DNA from: an uncultured Pseudomonadota bacterium | GTDB lineage: Bacteria > Myxococcota_A > Polyangia > HGW-17 | Assembly: GCA_938004375.1 (NCBI GenBank) | Contig: CALKWH010000432.1 | Coordinates: forward strand, 1 to 14,200 | Direction of reading: 5' to 3' | DNA: 14,200 bases | Part shown: in pieces, positions 6,855 through 14,085 of the stretch | Numbering within the stretch: the first letter of the stretch is position 1 | Layout of the letters: each line of letters opens with the position of its first letter | Position numbers and translations under genes: made by a program | The notes under the pieces: model-generated | The model's input: the letters and a program-made list of their open reading frames with translations, nothing else | The model's database searches: none | What the model was told of the DNA's origin: nothing

Positions 6855-8032
6855 CACGCAGCCTCCTGGTTGAGGAGGCGCAGGGGGGCTGTGACCCAGC
6901 CGGGGGACACGAGCCCGTTCCGGGCGATGACGTCTTCCGCGTTGGCGCCGGAGCCGTACACGCGCTGGCAGACTTCGAGGACGGACATCGTGCGCGGGGG
7001 CGTCCAGGTGCGGACCCGCGGCAGAGACAGCGCCAGATCCGTGACGGCTTTGTCGGTTGCATCCCGGAGGTCGAGGGCGGCCCGATACACGACCGGGTCG
7101 TTGGCCTCCTGGCCGACCGTCTCGATGGTGCTTGTTGCCAGGGCCAGCAAGGACACGGCGTCGTCGTAGGTTTGCACGTCGCCCGCCGCAACAGCCCCTA
7201 CAAGGGCCTGACACCCGGCGGACGCGGTAACGGCCCGGACGAGCCCGGCAAGGGCTTGTTGGGTGCGTTCTGACGGCGACGGGGCCTCGCTTGACGACGG
7301 CATCGGGATCGCGAGGGCCGATCGTAGGCTGGCCAGCGTTCCCGCACGGACCAGGGGGTCGACCATGCCCATCCAGGAGGCCGCGAGGTTGCCCGGCATG
7401 CGGACGAGGCCCTCGGCCTGGGCGGTCAGGTTCTCCACCTGCTGGAGGACGGCCCCGACCTTCGAGGGATCAGCGTAGGCCCGGACTGCATCGGTCACGG
7501 CGGACGCGGCCTCGTTCACCTGTTGGACGGCCTGCGCTGCGGTATCGAGGGCATTTCCAACCGCGCCCCAATCGCCCGTGAACTTCGAGGCGACGGCGTC
7601 CCTGAACTTGTCTGCCCAGGACTTGTTGTCGGGGACGGACACCGGGGACGTGTCTGCGGGCTTGCCGGATTCCTTGCACTCGATCGAGTACTCGACGGCA
7701 CCGAGTTTCCCGCCGACCCGGGCCTTCCAGGAGGTGATGCTGACGGACAGGGATCCCAGCCAGGGGTGGACGAAAGTCCCGGCGTCGGGGGCGTCCAGGG
7801 CCTTGTCGAGGGCCTTCGAGTCCTTGAGGTAGTTCTCTCCCGTGACGACGGCCTGGACGGAGAAAGTCCGGAGTTGCCGTCCCGTGTCCTCGACCCACCC
7901 GGCGCCGTCCACGATCTGGTGGTCGACGGTGATCCGGCCGCCCCCGTGCTCGACGACCTGGGCGACAAAGGCGAGTCCCCTGAACGACGCGGGGCGGAAG
8001 TCCTTCTCGTTGTAACTGACGGAGTTGCTCAC
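6854..8032 (-). CDS. DNA circularization / tail hub protein, Mu gpN-like
   Basis: The product is 392 residues. The N-terminal 120 or so match the DNA-circularization N-terminal domain of Mu gpN: FRPASFRGLAFVAQVVEHGG, then GRITVDHQIVDGAGWVEDTG, a strand with FSVQAVVTGENYL, and HPWLGSLSVSI followed by GAVEYSIECKESG. The middle (about 140-330) is helical and Ala-rich. The last 45 residues look like a short LysM/gpX-type module (VYGSGANAEDVIARNGLVSP and LRLLN), common at the end of this family. It probably binds the tube end next to the gpP-like hub. Start is GTG at 8032 in a GTGA overlap with the tape measure stop; GGAGGGG lies about ten bases upstream. Mu gpN is named for DNA circularization but behaves as a tail protein. 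Confidence 0.88.
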   Translation of the reverse strand: MSNSVSYNEKDFRPASFRGLAFVAQVVEHGGGRITVDHQIVDGAGWVEDTGRQLRTFSVQAVVTGENYLKDSKALDKALDAPDAGTFVHPWLGSLSVSITSWKARVGGKLGAVEYSIECKESGKPADTSPVSVPDNKSWADKFRDAVASKFTGDWGAVGNALDTAAQAVQQVNEAASAVTDAVRAYADPSKVGAVLQQVENLTAQAEGLVRMPGNLAASWMGMVDPLVRAGTLASLRSALAIPMPSSSEAPSPSERTQQALAGLVRAVTASAGCQALVGAVAAGDVQTYDDAVSLLALATSTIETVGQEANDPVVYRAALDLRDATDKAVTDLALSLPRVRTWTPPRTMSVLEVCQRVYGSGANAEDVIARNGLVSPGWVTAPLRLLNQEAA

Positions 8033-9534
8033 AGGCCGTCCCCTCCGTCGTCGGAGAATTCGTCCCGCTCGCCCACGTCCGCGGACACATCGAGGTTCTC
8101 GTCACCCTTGATGGACTTGATCCGGGCCTTCAGGTCGTCCGAGGCGTCGACATGGATGTTGACCTTGGCCTGGAGGCGCTTGAGTTTCGCGGTGTCCATG
8201 GCCAGGGGGGTCGCCCACCTGGACCCGGCAGGGACGCCCTGGAATCCGGAGAAGGAACGCTTGCGCTCCTCTTCCTCTTGCTGCCTCTTTGCCCAGATTT
8301 TCCGGACGATCTGATCCCGCTGCCACGCGGTCTCGTCGTTCCACTCGCTGTCCGCGGGGTTGATGAACGGGTTCGCCCCCCCCGTCCAGTCAGCGATGGC
8401 CCCGGTAGCCTTGGCAGGGTAGTCCCCGAAGAAGGCATACCCCACCCCGGCTGCTGCGACTGCCGCGGGCGCGGTCACGAGGCCCAGGGCACGTGACCCG
8501 ATGCCCCCTACGGTGGTCCCGCCGGGGATGCCGGGCAGGGCGAACTTGACCAGGGAGATGGCCTTGAACGCCTTGTAGATGTCCCAGGCCGCACGGCCTA
8601 CGGACACGACGGAGGTGAGGAGTTTCGATCCGATCCAGAAGGTCGCCAGGACTTTGACGGTGCTGACGATCCCGGACCAATGCTCGTGGATCCAGACAAG
8701 AACGCGCCGCACTGACTGCATCGCGTCCTTGAGCCACGCCTTCACCTCGGCCCGGTTCTCCATCAGCCACGCCGTGGCCTCCTGGAGCAGGGGCGTGAGG
8801 TCGGGGATCATTTCGGCCGCGATGACGTTCGCCCAGCCCTTGGCTGCCCAACGCATGCGCTTGAGGGCGTCCTCGAACTTTCCAGCGTTCTCGATGGCGT
8901 CGTTCGACCTGACGAACTGGTGTCCCTCCGCGCGGAGGCGCCGGATCCCTTCGACCCCTTCGTCCGCCATGCGGGCCATCTTGGGACCCAACTCTTTCCC
9001 GAACAGGGCGACGGACAGGGCAGCACGACGGGTCGGGTCCGGGACCTTTTCCATGGCCTGAACGGCGAGGTTGAACGCACCCTCAACCCCCCCGGCGTTC
9101 TTGAACTGTTCGAGGAGGGTTCCGGTGGGGTCGACACGCTTGAGGAACGACGCCAGTTTGCCCGTGCCAGCCTGCGCTTGACCCAGGGACACGGCGAATT
9201 TCTGGAGCCCGCCGTCCATCTCCTCGACCGAGATGTCAACCATGTCTGCTGCGAACCGGAACTCTTGCAGGGCCTCTGCGCTGATCCCGATCTGCCTGGA
9301 GAGGTTCCCGATCTCTTCGGAGGACTCGCCGTACTTGAGGATGAGGCTGCCGAGGGCGGAGCCTGCCAGGGCGGTGCCCACGGCCCCGATGACGCCTGTG
9401 ATGGACCCGAAGGATGCCTTGAGGCTGCCCGTGGTGGCCTTGCCCGCAGCACGGATCTTCCCGAGCCCGTTCAGCACCGGCTTGGACTCGTCCTTGCCGA
9501 GCAGGCGAGCGAAGATGCTGAAGGACTTGGCCAC
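8029..9534 (-). CDS. Tail tape measure protein
   Basis: This 501-residue protein has the hallmarks of a tape measure: a basic N-terminus, a long helical region, Ala/Gly-rich hydrophobic stretches, and a position directly after the frameshifted chaperone. Residues about 43-66 (ITGVIGAVGTALAGSALGSL) are a membrane-spanning-like segment. Then comes the very typical ISAEALQEFRFAADMVDISV region of Mu- and P2-type tape measures. A second hydrophobic stretch lies near residues 385-405 (VTAPAAVAAAGVGYAFFGDY). The acidic tail (DDGGDGL) is short. At about 1.5 Å per residue, 501 residues would give a tail of roughly 75 nm; this is inferred from the general rule. Start is GTG at 9534, four bases after the -1 frame stop, so translation is probably coupled to the frameshift product. 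No strong Shine-Dalgarno is visible; a GAGG is placed about nine bases upstream. Confidence 0.9.
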   Translation of the reverse strand: MAKSFSIFARLLGKDESKPVLNGLGKIRAAGKATTGSLKASFGSITGVIGAVGTALAGSALGSLILKYGESSEEIGNLSRQIGISAEALQEFRFAADMVDISVEEMDGGLQKFAVSLGQAQAGTGKLASFLKRVDPTGTLLEQFKNAGGVEGAFNLAVQAMEKVPDPTRRAALSVALFGKELGPKMARMADEGVEGIRRLRAEGHQFVRSNDAIENAGKFEDALKRMRWAAKGWANVIAAEMIPDLTPLLQEATAWLMENRAEVKAWLKDAMQSVRRVLVWIHEHWSGIVSTVKVLATFWIGSKLLTSVVSVGRAAWDIYKAFKAISLVKFALPGIPGGTTVGGIGSRALGLVTAPAAVAAAGVGYAFFGDYPAKATGAIADWTGGANPFINPADSEWNDETAWQRDQIVRKIWAKRQQEEEERKRSFSGFQGVPAGSRWATPLAMDTAKLKRLQAKVNIHVDASDDLKARIKSIKGDENLDVSADVGERDEFSDDGGDGL

Positions 9535-9537
9535 GGG

Positions 9538-9687
9538 TTAGCCTCGTTGGTCCGCGAGTGCCTGGGCGTCCTCGGCCCACTCGCGGAAGTCGGTGTCGGT
9601 CATGGCGTCGAGTTCAGAGGGTTGGAACCGGAACAGATAGGCGAGGTTGCGCCTTACCTCCCTCCAGTTCGACGGCCATTCCCCGCG
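9538..9687 (-). CDS. Gp42-like tail chaperone extension made only by -1 frameshift
   Basis: This reading frame has no ATG, GTG or TTG that could start it, apart from a late ATG near its end. Read in the -1 frame from the CCCTTTC site it gives 49 residues, RGEWPSNWREVRRNLAY then LFRFQPSELDAMTDTDFREW and so on, ending DQRG and TAA at 9540-9538. The pattern 'NLAYLF.FQPSELDAMT...EW..DA' is that of gpE/gp42-type tail assembly chaperone extensions, which bind the tape measure protein. Together with 82 residues of the gp41-like gene it would make a 131-residue fusion. Its stop lies just before the tape measure start. The frame was found by direct reading of the minus strand; that a frameshift makes it is inferred from the site, the missing start and the family rule. 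Confidence 0.8.
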   Translation of the reverse strand, partial: RGEWPSNWREVRRNLAYLFRFQPSELDAMTDTDFREWAEDAQALADQRG

Positions 9688-9932
9688 AAAGGGCTCATAG
9701 CCACGATCAGTGCGTTGCTGTCCTCTGCGTCGAGTGAGTCCGCCTCGGAACGGGTGATGCCGTACAGGCGGGACAGGAGGATCGCGATCGAGTCGATCTC
9801 GGTTCCGCCCTTTGAAGCCTCACGCATGTCCCCGAGGTTGGCCCGCCGCTTGATCGTCAGCGCCGAGCACTGCTCGCCTGCGACCTCGATCGGGTACAGC
9901 AACTTCACGGTCGGAAAGTCACTCACGGTCAT
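9654..9932 (-). CDS. Tail assembly chaperone, Mu gp41-like (Phage_TAC_7 type)
   Basis: This 92-residue protein matches gp41-type chaperones, which coat the tape measure while the tube polymerises around it and are absent from the finished virion. Signature: VKLLYPIEVAGEQCSALTIK followed by RRANLGDM at about residues 9-36, then an acidic helix and DSIAILLSRLYGITRSEADS. ATG at 9932 was chosen because it shares ATGA with the tube gene stop and its sequence starts MTVSDFPTVK as in the family. An in-frame upstream ATG would include 40 residues that are a shadow of the tube gene. Ribosomes that do not slip stop at TAA 9656-9654. Those that slip at CCCTTTC make the longer form. Confidence 0.88.
   Translation of the reverse strand: MTVSDFPTVKLLYPIEVAGEQCSALTIKRRANLGDMREASKGGTEIDSIAILLSRLYGITRSEADSLDAEDSNALIVAMSPFAGNGRRTGGR
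9687..9693 (-). promoter_or_regulatory. Slippery heptamer C-CCT-TTC for -1 frameshifting in the tail chaperone
   Basis: In the gp41-like frame the codons are AGC-CCT-TTC-GCG, so the heptamer C-CCT-TTC fits the X-XXY-YYZ rule exactly. After slipping, both tRNAs re-pair as CCC and TTT, and the next codon is CGC. It lies 30 bases before the zero-frame stop, and the -1 frame then reads the gp42-like protein. Short stems can be drawn downstream (GAGGT with ACCTC), but I do not claim a strong stimulatory structure. Confidence 0.75.
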
Positions 9933-10306
9933 GCCTCGCGCATAGGGCCGATGCAGCCGAACTTCACCTTCACGGTTCCCTTGACGGGGTCGATGGGGTC
10001 GCACTCCTGGCAGTACAGGGTGTCCGTGATGTACCGATGGCCGTTGATGCACTCCACCTGGGCGGATACGCCCGCGATGGCACGAAGATCGGTGACGTTG
10101 AGGGAGCCGAGGGTCGCGAACGTGGCCTCAACGGCGCCGTCCTCGATGGTCTCGGTCCACCCGCAGCCCTTGCCGGAGAGACCAGGAACGGCCTCCCTCT
10201 TCTTGCCACCGGGCTGAACGGTCAGGTCACCAGACAGGTCGTACTGGCGTCCCTTGATCGTGAAGTAAACGGTCCCTCCGACGGGGCCGGGTGCGGTGCT
10301 GGGCAT
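9929..10306 (-). CDS. Tail tube protein, Mu gpM-like
   Basis: This 125-residue protein is the length of Mu gpM, the inner tube that the sheath contracts around. It starts at ATG 10306, behind GGAGGAC, and directly follows the sheath gene, which is the invariant place for the tube in contractile tails. The N-terminus reads GTVYFTIKGRQYDLSGDLTV, and the core ETIEDGAVEATFATLGSLNV resembles the tube fold of the gpM family. The C-terminal part (about residues 91-120) contains INGHRYITDTLYCQECDPID and KVKFGCIG. Five cysteines occur, at GKGC, VEC, LYC, QEC and FGC, a higher number than I expect of tube proteins. The gene ends in an ATGA overlap with the chaperone. Confidence 0.88.
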   Translation of the reverse strand: MPSTAPGPVGGTVYFTIKGRQYDLSGDLTVQPGGKKREAVPGLSGKGCGWTETIEDGAVEATFATLGSLNVTDLRAIAGVSAQVECINGHRYITDTLYCQECDPIDPVKGTVKVKFGCIGPMREA

Positions 10307-10324
10307 GATTCAGTCCTCCGTGGC

Positions 10325-11776
10325 TCAGGAGTAGGAAAGGACGGGTGCGAAAATCTCGAAGTTGTCTGCGAGGTTCGCGGGCAACAGGGCGTCGAGTCGG
10401 TTCTTGTCGCCGGTGGGGCGGACGACCTGGACGTTCGCTGCGAACGTCTCGGGGTCCTGTGCGTAGCCCAGGCGGCAGAGTTTCTCGTACCAAGCGATCA
10501 AGGTGCCGCGGACCATGCTCGGGGTTGCGCAGCCCTCGGGGGCCGGGCCGTCGTTCACGAGGCGGCAACGGGCGTACTCGGTCTCCATGGTCGCCCGCAG
10601 GTCGTTCAGAGCCCACTCACACAGCCAAATCTTGGCTGCACTCGACTGGCGCTCGTCCCGGCTGCCATAGGCGTTCTGGGTCTTGCGGGTGACAGCACGG
10701 TCAACGGTCAGAATCCCGCCCACGTCGCCGCAGGTGGTGTAGCCCGCGTACAGCAGGTCGTTGCGCATCTTCGGGGTGAACTGGCTGCCCGCGTCCGCCG
10801 CGGGGCAACCCTGGAGGGCCAGCCCGTGGATCGTCAGGCCCGGGTCCACGTCGTCGCTGCGCAGGGCAACGGCGCACAGGCCAGCAGCAGCCTCGAAGGC
10901 CGGGGTCTTGCAGGCAGGCTCCAGGGACAGGCACGACCACGTCCAGTGGGTTGCTGCGTAGGTCGAGGCTGCACCCAGGAGGGCCGTGTAGCCGAGGGTG
11001 TCCCCGACTCCGGACGTCCCGTTGACCGCGCTGAACCCGTACCCGTGCTGCTGACGCTGCCAGCCCCAGCGGTCGAGGATGTCCGTGGAGAGTTCGTCGC
11101 CCAGGTCGTTCAACCAGACGGCGACCTTGTTGTAGGTCTTGTCTGCGATGGCACTGATGGTGCTGGTCAGGGTCGGGTCCGTGGCGCCCGTGGCGCCCGT
11201 TGCCACAACGGCCGTGACGCCGGACGGCAGGGGGATGTTCCCGTCAACAGCCACGTAGATGCCGTTGCCTGCGGTGCCCTTGTTCTTGGCCGTGAGGGTC
11301 ACGACGCCGCTGTTGTGCGTGCCCGTCATGGGGTAGTCGCCCCCCGAGGGGAACGCCGCAGCGATGGCCGTGGCGATGTCCGAGGCGGACTCGCTGGCGG
11401 TGACGCCGATGTCCTGGCAGTCAGAGCCGACCCAGACGCGCAGGGTTCCAGCCCCTGCGTTGCTGGCGGTGATGGTGATCGTCTTCGTGGCAGGGGTGGA
11501 GTCCGCAGCATCCGCGACCCCGATGGCCGTCCAGTCACCCCACGGGCAGGCGTTGAACGCCTTGAGGGCCATCCGGTGCAGGAACGAGCCGCGACCGAAC
11601 AGGGACGCTGCCTGATCGGCGGATGCAATGGCCCGGGGGACGCCGTAGTTGGACGTCGTGACCTGACCGATCAGCAGTCCCTTCTGGCGTGCGGACACGG
11701 GCGTCTGCGCGGCGGGCGCGGCCTCGCCCCAGAAGAACGGCAGGCGGATCGAGAGGGGGACGTTGGTCATAGCCAT
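10325..11776 (-). CDS. Contractile tail sheath, Mu gpL-like
   Basis: This 483-residue protein is the length of Mu-type sheaths. It forms the outer sheath that shortens on contact with the host and drives the tube through the envelope. The N-terminus (IRLPFFWGEAAPAAQTPVSA) is followed by the beta insertion domain seen in gpL sheaths (TITASNAGAGTLRVWVG and SASDIATAIAAAF, about residues 100-150). A second half has GWQRQQHGYGFSA, the region with VDRAVTRKTQNAYG, and a C-terminal end NRLDALLPANLADNFEIFAP that matches the sheath C-terminus that contacts the next ring. The start is ATG 11776 with GAGGAG overlapping the TAA of the previous gene; a second in-frame ATG at 11770 is possible. Confidence 0.92.
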   Translation of the reverse strand: MAMTNVPLSIRLPFFWGEAAPAAQTPVSARQKGLLIGQVTTSNYGVPRAIASADQAASLFGRGSFLHRMALKAFNACPWGDWTAIGVADAADSTPATKTITITASNAGAGTLRVWVGSDCQDIGVTASESASDIATAIAAAFPSGGDYPMTGTHNSGVVTLTAKNKGTAGNGIYVAVDGNIPLPSGVTAVVATGATGATDPTLTSTISAIADKTYNKVAVWLNDLGDELSTDILDRWGWQRQQHGYGFSAVNGTSGVGDTLGYTALLGAASTYAATHWTWSCLSLEPACKTPAFEAAAGLCAVALRSDDVDPGLTIHGLALQGCPAADAGSQFTPKMRNDLLYAGYTTCGDVGGILTVDRAVTRKTQNAYGSRDERQSSAAKIWLCEWALNDLRATMETEYARCRLVNDGPAPEGCATPSMVRGTLIAWYEKLCRLGYAQDPETFAANVQVVRPTGDKNRLDALLPANLADNFEIFAPVLSYS

Positions 11777-11781
11777 CGCGC

Positions 11782-12315
11782 TTACTCCTCATCCCCGGCG
11801 CACTGGACGCGCGTCTCGGGGTCGGTTGGTTGGTTCGTGCCGTCCAGGCCGAGAGAGGCCCGGATCTCGCGGAGCGGAGCCATGTCGTCGGGGTCGGGGC
11901 TGAGTTGTGCGAAGTCGCCCGTGATCGTGATCTTCAGGACCCCACGGCGCTTGTCGGACTCGGCATCGCGGCCCGACTCGGTGTCCCAGGACAGGAGGTG
12001 GTCCCAGGAGCGGTACCACTCCTGGTTGCCCATGAGGGCCTCCCAGCAGGCCAACTCCAACGCGTCAGACCTGGCTGCCAGGGCCGCGTCGTTCTTGGCC
12101 TCAAACTCGCCGTAGATCACGACGGTCTGAGTGCGGTTCCAGCGGGTGCCCCCGAGGCTGGCGGTTACCACCTTGCCGGGGCTGGTGATGACCACGAGGG
12201 ACGGCAGTTCCTGTTCGCCAATCGCCGTGGTCCGGGAGTCATAGACCTTGGACTCGTAGCCCTCGATCGTTCGGAGGCGCGCGCAGGTAAGAGTCCGCAG
12301 GGTGGTGGCCGTCAT
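11782..12315 (-). CDS. Probable tail terminator / completion protein
   Basis: This 177-residue protein lies between a head-tail joining gene and the sheath, which is where the tail terminator (gpU-like, or Mu gp37/DUF1834-like) is found. It begins TATTLRTLTCARLRTIEGY and has the motif ELPSLVVITSPGK at about residues 36-48, followed by TQTVVIYGEFEAKNDAALAA, an alpha/beta pattern seen in terminator proteins. A long middle helix (ALELACWEALMG) and a beta strand RRGVLKITITGDF complete the small domain. The last 30 residues are acidic and probably flexible. ATG 12315 overlaps the previous stop (ATGA). I recognise the general type by position and pattern, not a precise family. Confidence 0.6.
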   Translation of the reverse strand: MTATTLRTLTCARLRTIEGYESKVYDSRTTAIGEQELPSLVVITSPGKVVTASLGGTRWNRTQTVVIYGEFEAKNDAALAARSDALELACWEALMGNQEWYRSWDHLLSWDTESGRDAESDKRRGVLKITITGDFAQLSPDPDDMAPLREIRASLGLDGTNQPTDPETRVQCAGDEE

Positions 12316-12650
12316 TCGTCCACCTCCTCGGGCTCCAGCAGCCAGCAGGACACGCAGCCCTGCGCGCCGTCCTCGACCCGGGACACGGCCCAGGTCTGGC
12401 CGTTCGAGGTGACGAGGTCGCCGTGCATGGGACGGCCCAGAGAACCGAGGTCTGCAACGCGGACGTCCAGGCGCGGCTGGACGCCCTCGGTGTCCAGGTA
12501 GTGCGGGGATACAGGCGCCGTCTTGGCGTCCAGGTCGAGGATCGCTGACAGGTGGACGGTGACATCCCCTCGGGTGTAGGCGACCTGCTGGCCGAAGAAA
12601 TCCCGGACATCAGCGGTCATGCGGTCGAGGATGTTGTCCCACCCGAGCAC
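12312..12650 (-). CDS. Head-tail joining protein, lambda gpFII-like
   Basis: This 112-residue protein is of the size and shape of gpFII-type head-tail connectors (the 'ATP-binding sugar transporter' annotation of Gifsy prophages): an N-terminal helix LGWDNILDRMTADVRDFFGQ, then beta strands including VTVHLSAILD, LDVRVADLGSL and TWAVSRVEDGAQGCVSC, and a C-terminal acidic end. The end WLLEPEEVDE is typical. The start is GTG at 12650 with GAGGTAACC a few bases upstream, 16 bases past the previous stop. It probably sits on the portal ring adaptor and receives the tail terminator. The family is suggested by fold pattern and neighbours, so confidence is moderate. Confidence 0.65.
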   Translation of the reverse strand: MLGWDNILDRMTADVRDFFGQQVAYTRGDVTVHLSAILDLDAKTAPVSPHYLDTEGVQPRLDVRVADLGSLGRPMHGDLVTSNGQTWAVSRVEDGAQGCVSCWLLEPEEVDE

Positions 12651-12666
12651 CGGTTACCTCACAGGG

Positions 12667-13686
12667 CTATGCGCCACGGCGGAGCAGCAGGACGGCGTGT
12701 CCAAAGGCGGACAGATCACTGAGAGCCGACTGCTGAATCTGGTTCTGGACGGTGATGGCCGACTCGAAATCGGTCGTGCTGCCGCTGCCCGGGGCGAACC
12801 CGATGACGGACACGACCACGTCGCCCACGCGAGCACCCGTGCAGGTGCAGGCAGCAGGGCCGGTGCCCTCGTCGTTGTCAGCACCGGAGAAGTTCAACAT
12901 GGCGAATGCGCTGGCCTGAATCTGCGCGGCGGTCACGGAGTCATCAGGCAGCGGGGACACGAGGACCCACGCGCTGCCCGTGTACTTGTAGAGGGGGGCG
13001 TTGGCGTCCTGGTTCCGGGTGATCAGGTCCCCGACCTGGGGCTGGATTTCCTGCCACGGATCAACGTCCGCCTGCCGCCAGTACAGGCGGTCGACCGTCC
13101 AGGTGTATGCATCGTGGGTCGCCGTGGCCGTGGCCAGGAACGTCCCCTCGAATGCCGGGAAAGCCTCGGTTGGATCTGCGAACGTGACGCCAAGCGCATT
13201 GGCCGGGCGCGGGCCGTCGTTGTTGCCCCCGCCACCCTCTCCGAACATGCCGAGCAGCATGTCGTACAGGCCCTGAACGGTCGTCGGGGCGGTGAAATCC
13301 TCACCGGGCAGCGGCGTCTCGGGGTTCGTGTAGAGGCTCACGTCGGCAGCGGTCACGGGCGGGGTCGGGTCCAGGAGGAGACCGGGGACGGTGGCATCGC
13401 CGGACAGGGCTGCCTGCGTGGCAATGGCCGGGGGGGTTCCCGTGCCGGTCGTGCCGAAGAGGCCCGTGTCCTCGTCGAAGTACAGGAACGCGCCCGCGTT
13501 GACGGCTCCAGCGGCCTTGGGCAGGTCGGTGCCGACCCCGCGGACCAGGATGACCTTCTCGCCTGCCGCAGCGTCCGTGTTGCAGACGCCGAACAGTCCA
13601 CCGATGGCCAGGAACTGCCCGTGGACAACGCCCCCTGCGGGAGCAACGACCTCAAGCAGATCAGGATCGAACTGGGTGCGGTTCAT
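12667..13686 (-). CDS. DUF2190-type capsid decoration protein with long C-terminal extension
   Basis: This 339-residue protein starts with a DUF2190-type cement domain (about 1-110): EVVAPAGGVVHGQFLAIGGL then GVCNTDAAAGEKVILVRGVG and LPKAAGAVNAGAFLYFDED, the same pattern as in the smaller gene next to it. DUF2190 proteins bind the capsid and stabilise it. The remaining 230 residues are not part of DUF2190. They have a low-complexity GEGGGGNND hinge near 150, a segment with DRLYWRQADVDPWQE, and a C-terminal domain (about 225-339) with ARVGDVVVSVIGF and DFESAITVQNQIQQSALSDL, a pattern found in phage structural proteins of unknown role. ATG 13686 follows GAGGTGAGCA, which overlaps the stop of the small gene. 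It may be a fusion of a cement protein with a display or fibre-like domain. Confidence 0.7.
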   Translation of the reverse strand: MNRTQFDPDLLEVVAPAGGVVHGQFLAIGGLFGVCNTDAAAGEKVILVRGVGTDLPKAAGAVNAGAFLYFDEDTGLFGTTGTGTPPAIATQAALSGDATVPGLLLDPTPPVTAADVSLYTNPETPLPGEDFTAPTTVQGLYDMLLGMFGEGGGGNNDGPRPANALGVTFADPTEAFPAFEGTFLATATATHDAYTWTVDRLYWRQADVDPWQEIQPQVGDLITRNQDANAPLYKYTGSAWVLVSPLPDDSVTAAQIQASAFAMLNFSGADNDEGTGPAACTCTGARVGDVVVSVIGFAPGSGSTTDFESAITVQNQIQQSALSDLSAFGHAVLLLRRGA

Positions 13687-13694
13687 TGCTCACC

Positions 13695-14054
13695 TCACGC
13701 GCCGGGGGCGGTCTCGGGGACTGCGTTGACGCCGTCGAAGAGGACGCGGGCCGTGGCGTCGGTGCTCAGTGCGTCGGCCGTGAACTTGCCAACACGCAGC
13801 ATGGTTCCAGCGAGGGTCTTGGTCATGACGCTGGTGCTGTCGTCGAAGTACGCCGGGTCGCCCGCGTCAACGGCCTCTGCGGCCTTCGGCAGGTCCAGGT
13901 GGCCCTCGACCAGCCCCTCGCACTCCTCGCCCGCGTTCTTCGTGGAGAGGGGCACCAGGAACAGGGACTTGATGGCGACCGGGATACCGGCCACAACGCC
14001 CTCGGTGGGGGCGATGAACTTGACGAGGTCTTCGTCGTACTGCTGAACGTTCAT
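13695..14054 (-). CDS. Small DUF2190-type capsid decoration (cement) protein
   Basis: This 119-residue protein has the DUF2190 pattern: KFIAPTEGVVAGIPVAIKSL at about 12-31, then LDLPKAAEAVDAGDPAYFDD at about 53-72, and a closing strand TARVLFDGV near 100-108. DUF2190 proteins sit on the outside of capsids or at threefold sites and stop the shell from bursting. It is similar to the first domain of the next gene, so the two are probably a tandem duplication. ATG 14054 was chosen for its GGAGGA Shine-Dalgarno, eight bases upstream. The upstream 98-nt spacer with its hairpin suggests that it starts a separately controlled part of the operon. It is the most upstream complete gene. Confidence 0.75.
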   Translation of the reverse strand: MNVQQYDEDLVKFIAPTEGVVAGIPVAIKSLFLVPLSTKNAGEECEGLVEGHLDLPKAAEAVDAGDPAYFDDSTSVMTKTLAGTMLRVGKFTADALSTDATARVLFDGVNAVPETAPGA

Positions 14055-14062
14055 TTGCGGAT

Positions 14063-14068
14063 TCCTCC
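14063..14068 (-). promoter_or_regulatory. Shine-Dalgarno (GGAGGA) for the small DUF2190-type gene
   Basis: The minus strand has GGAGGAATCCGCAAATG with eight bases between the GGAGGA and the ATG at 14054. It is one of the strongest ribosome sites in the window. It is also the only one not overlapped by, or close to, an upstream coding region. Confidence 0.65.
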
Positions 14069-14085
14069 GGTAGTTGTCAGGGAAT

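Noticed and set aside
5388..7169. Plus-strand open frame of 593 codons
   Set aside because: Antisense to the spike, hub and gpN-like genes, with low-complexity Arg/Pro composition; a shadow frame.
6855..7214. Upstream extension of the hub gene to 499 codons
   Set aside because: The extra 120 residues are Arg/Pro-rich shadow of the gpN-like gene. The ATG at 6854 has AGGAGG and a TGATG overlap, and the family N-terminus starts there.
9933..10052. Upstream extension of the chaperone gene to 132 codons
   Set aside because: The extra 40 residues are a shadow of the tail tube gene. ATG 9932 shares ATGA with the tube stop and fits the family start.
10037..12115. Plus-strand open frame of 692 codons
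   Set aside because: Antisense to the tube, sheath and terminator genes. Codon bias on the opposite strand explains its length, and no domain is seen.
12619..14046. Plus-strand open frame of 475 codons
   Set aside because: Antisense to the two DUF2190-type genes; no family signature and no good ribosome site.
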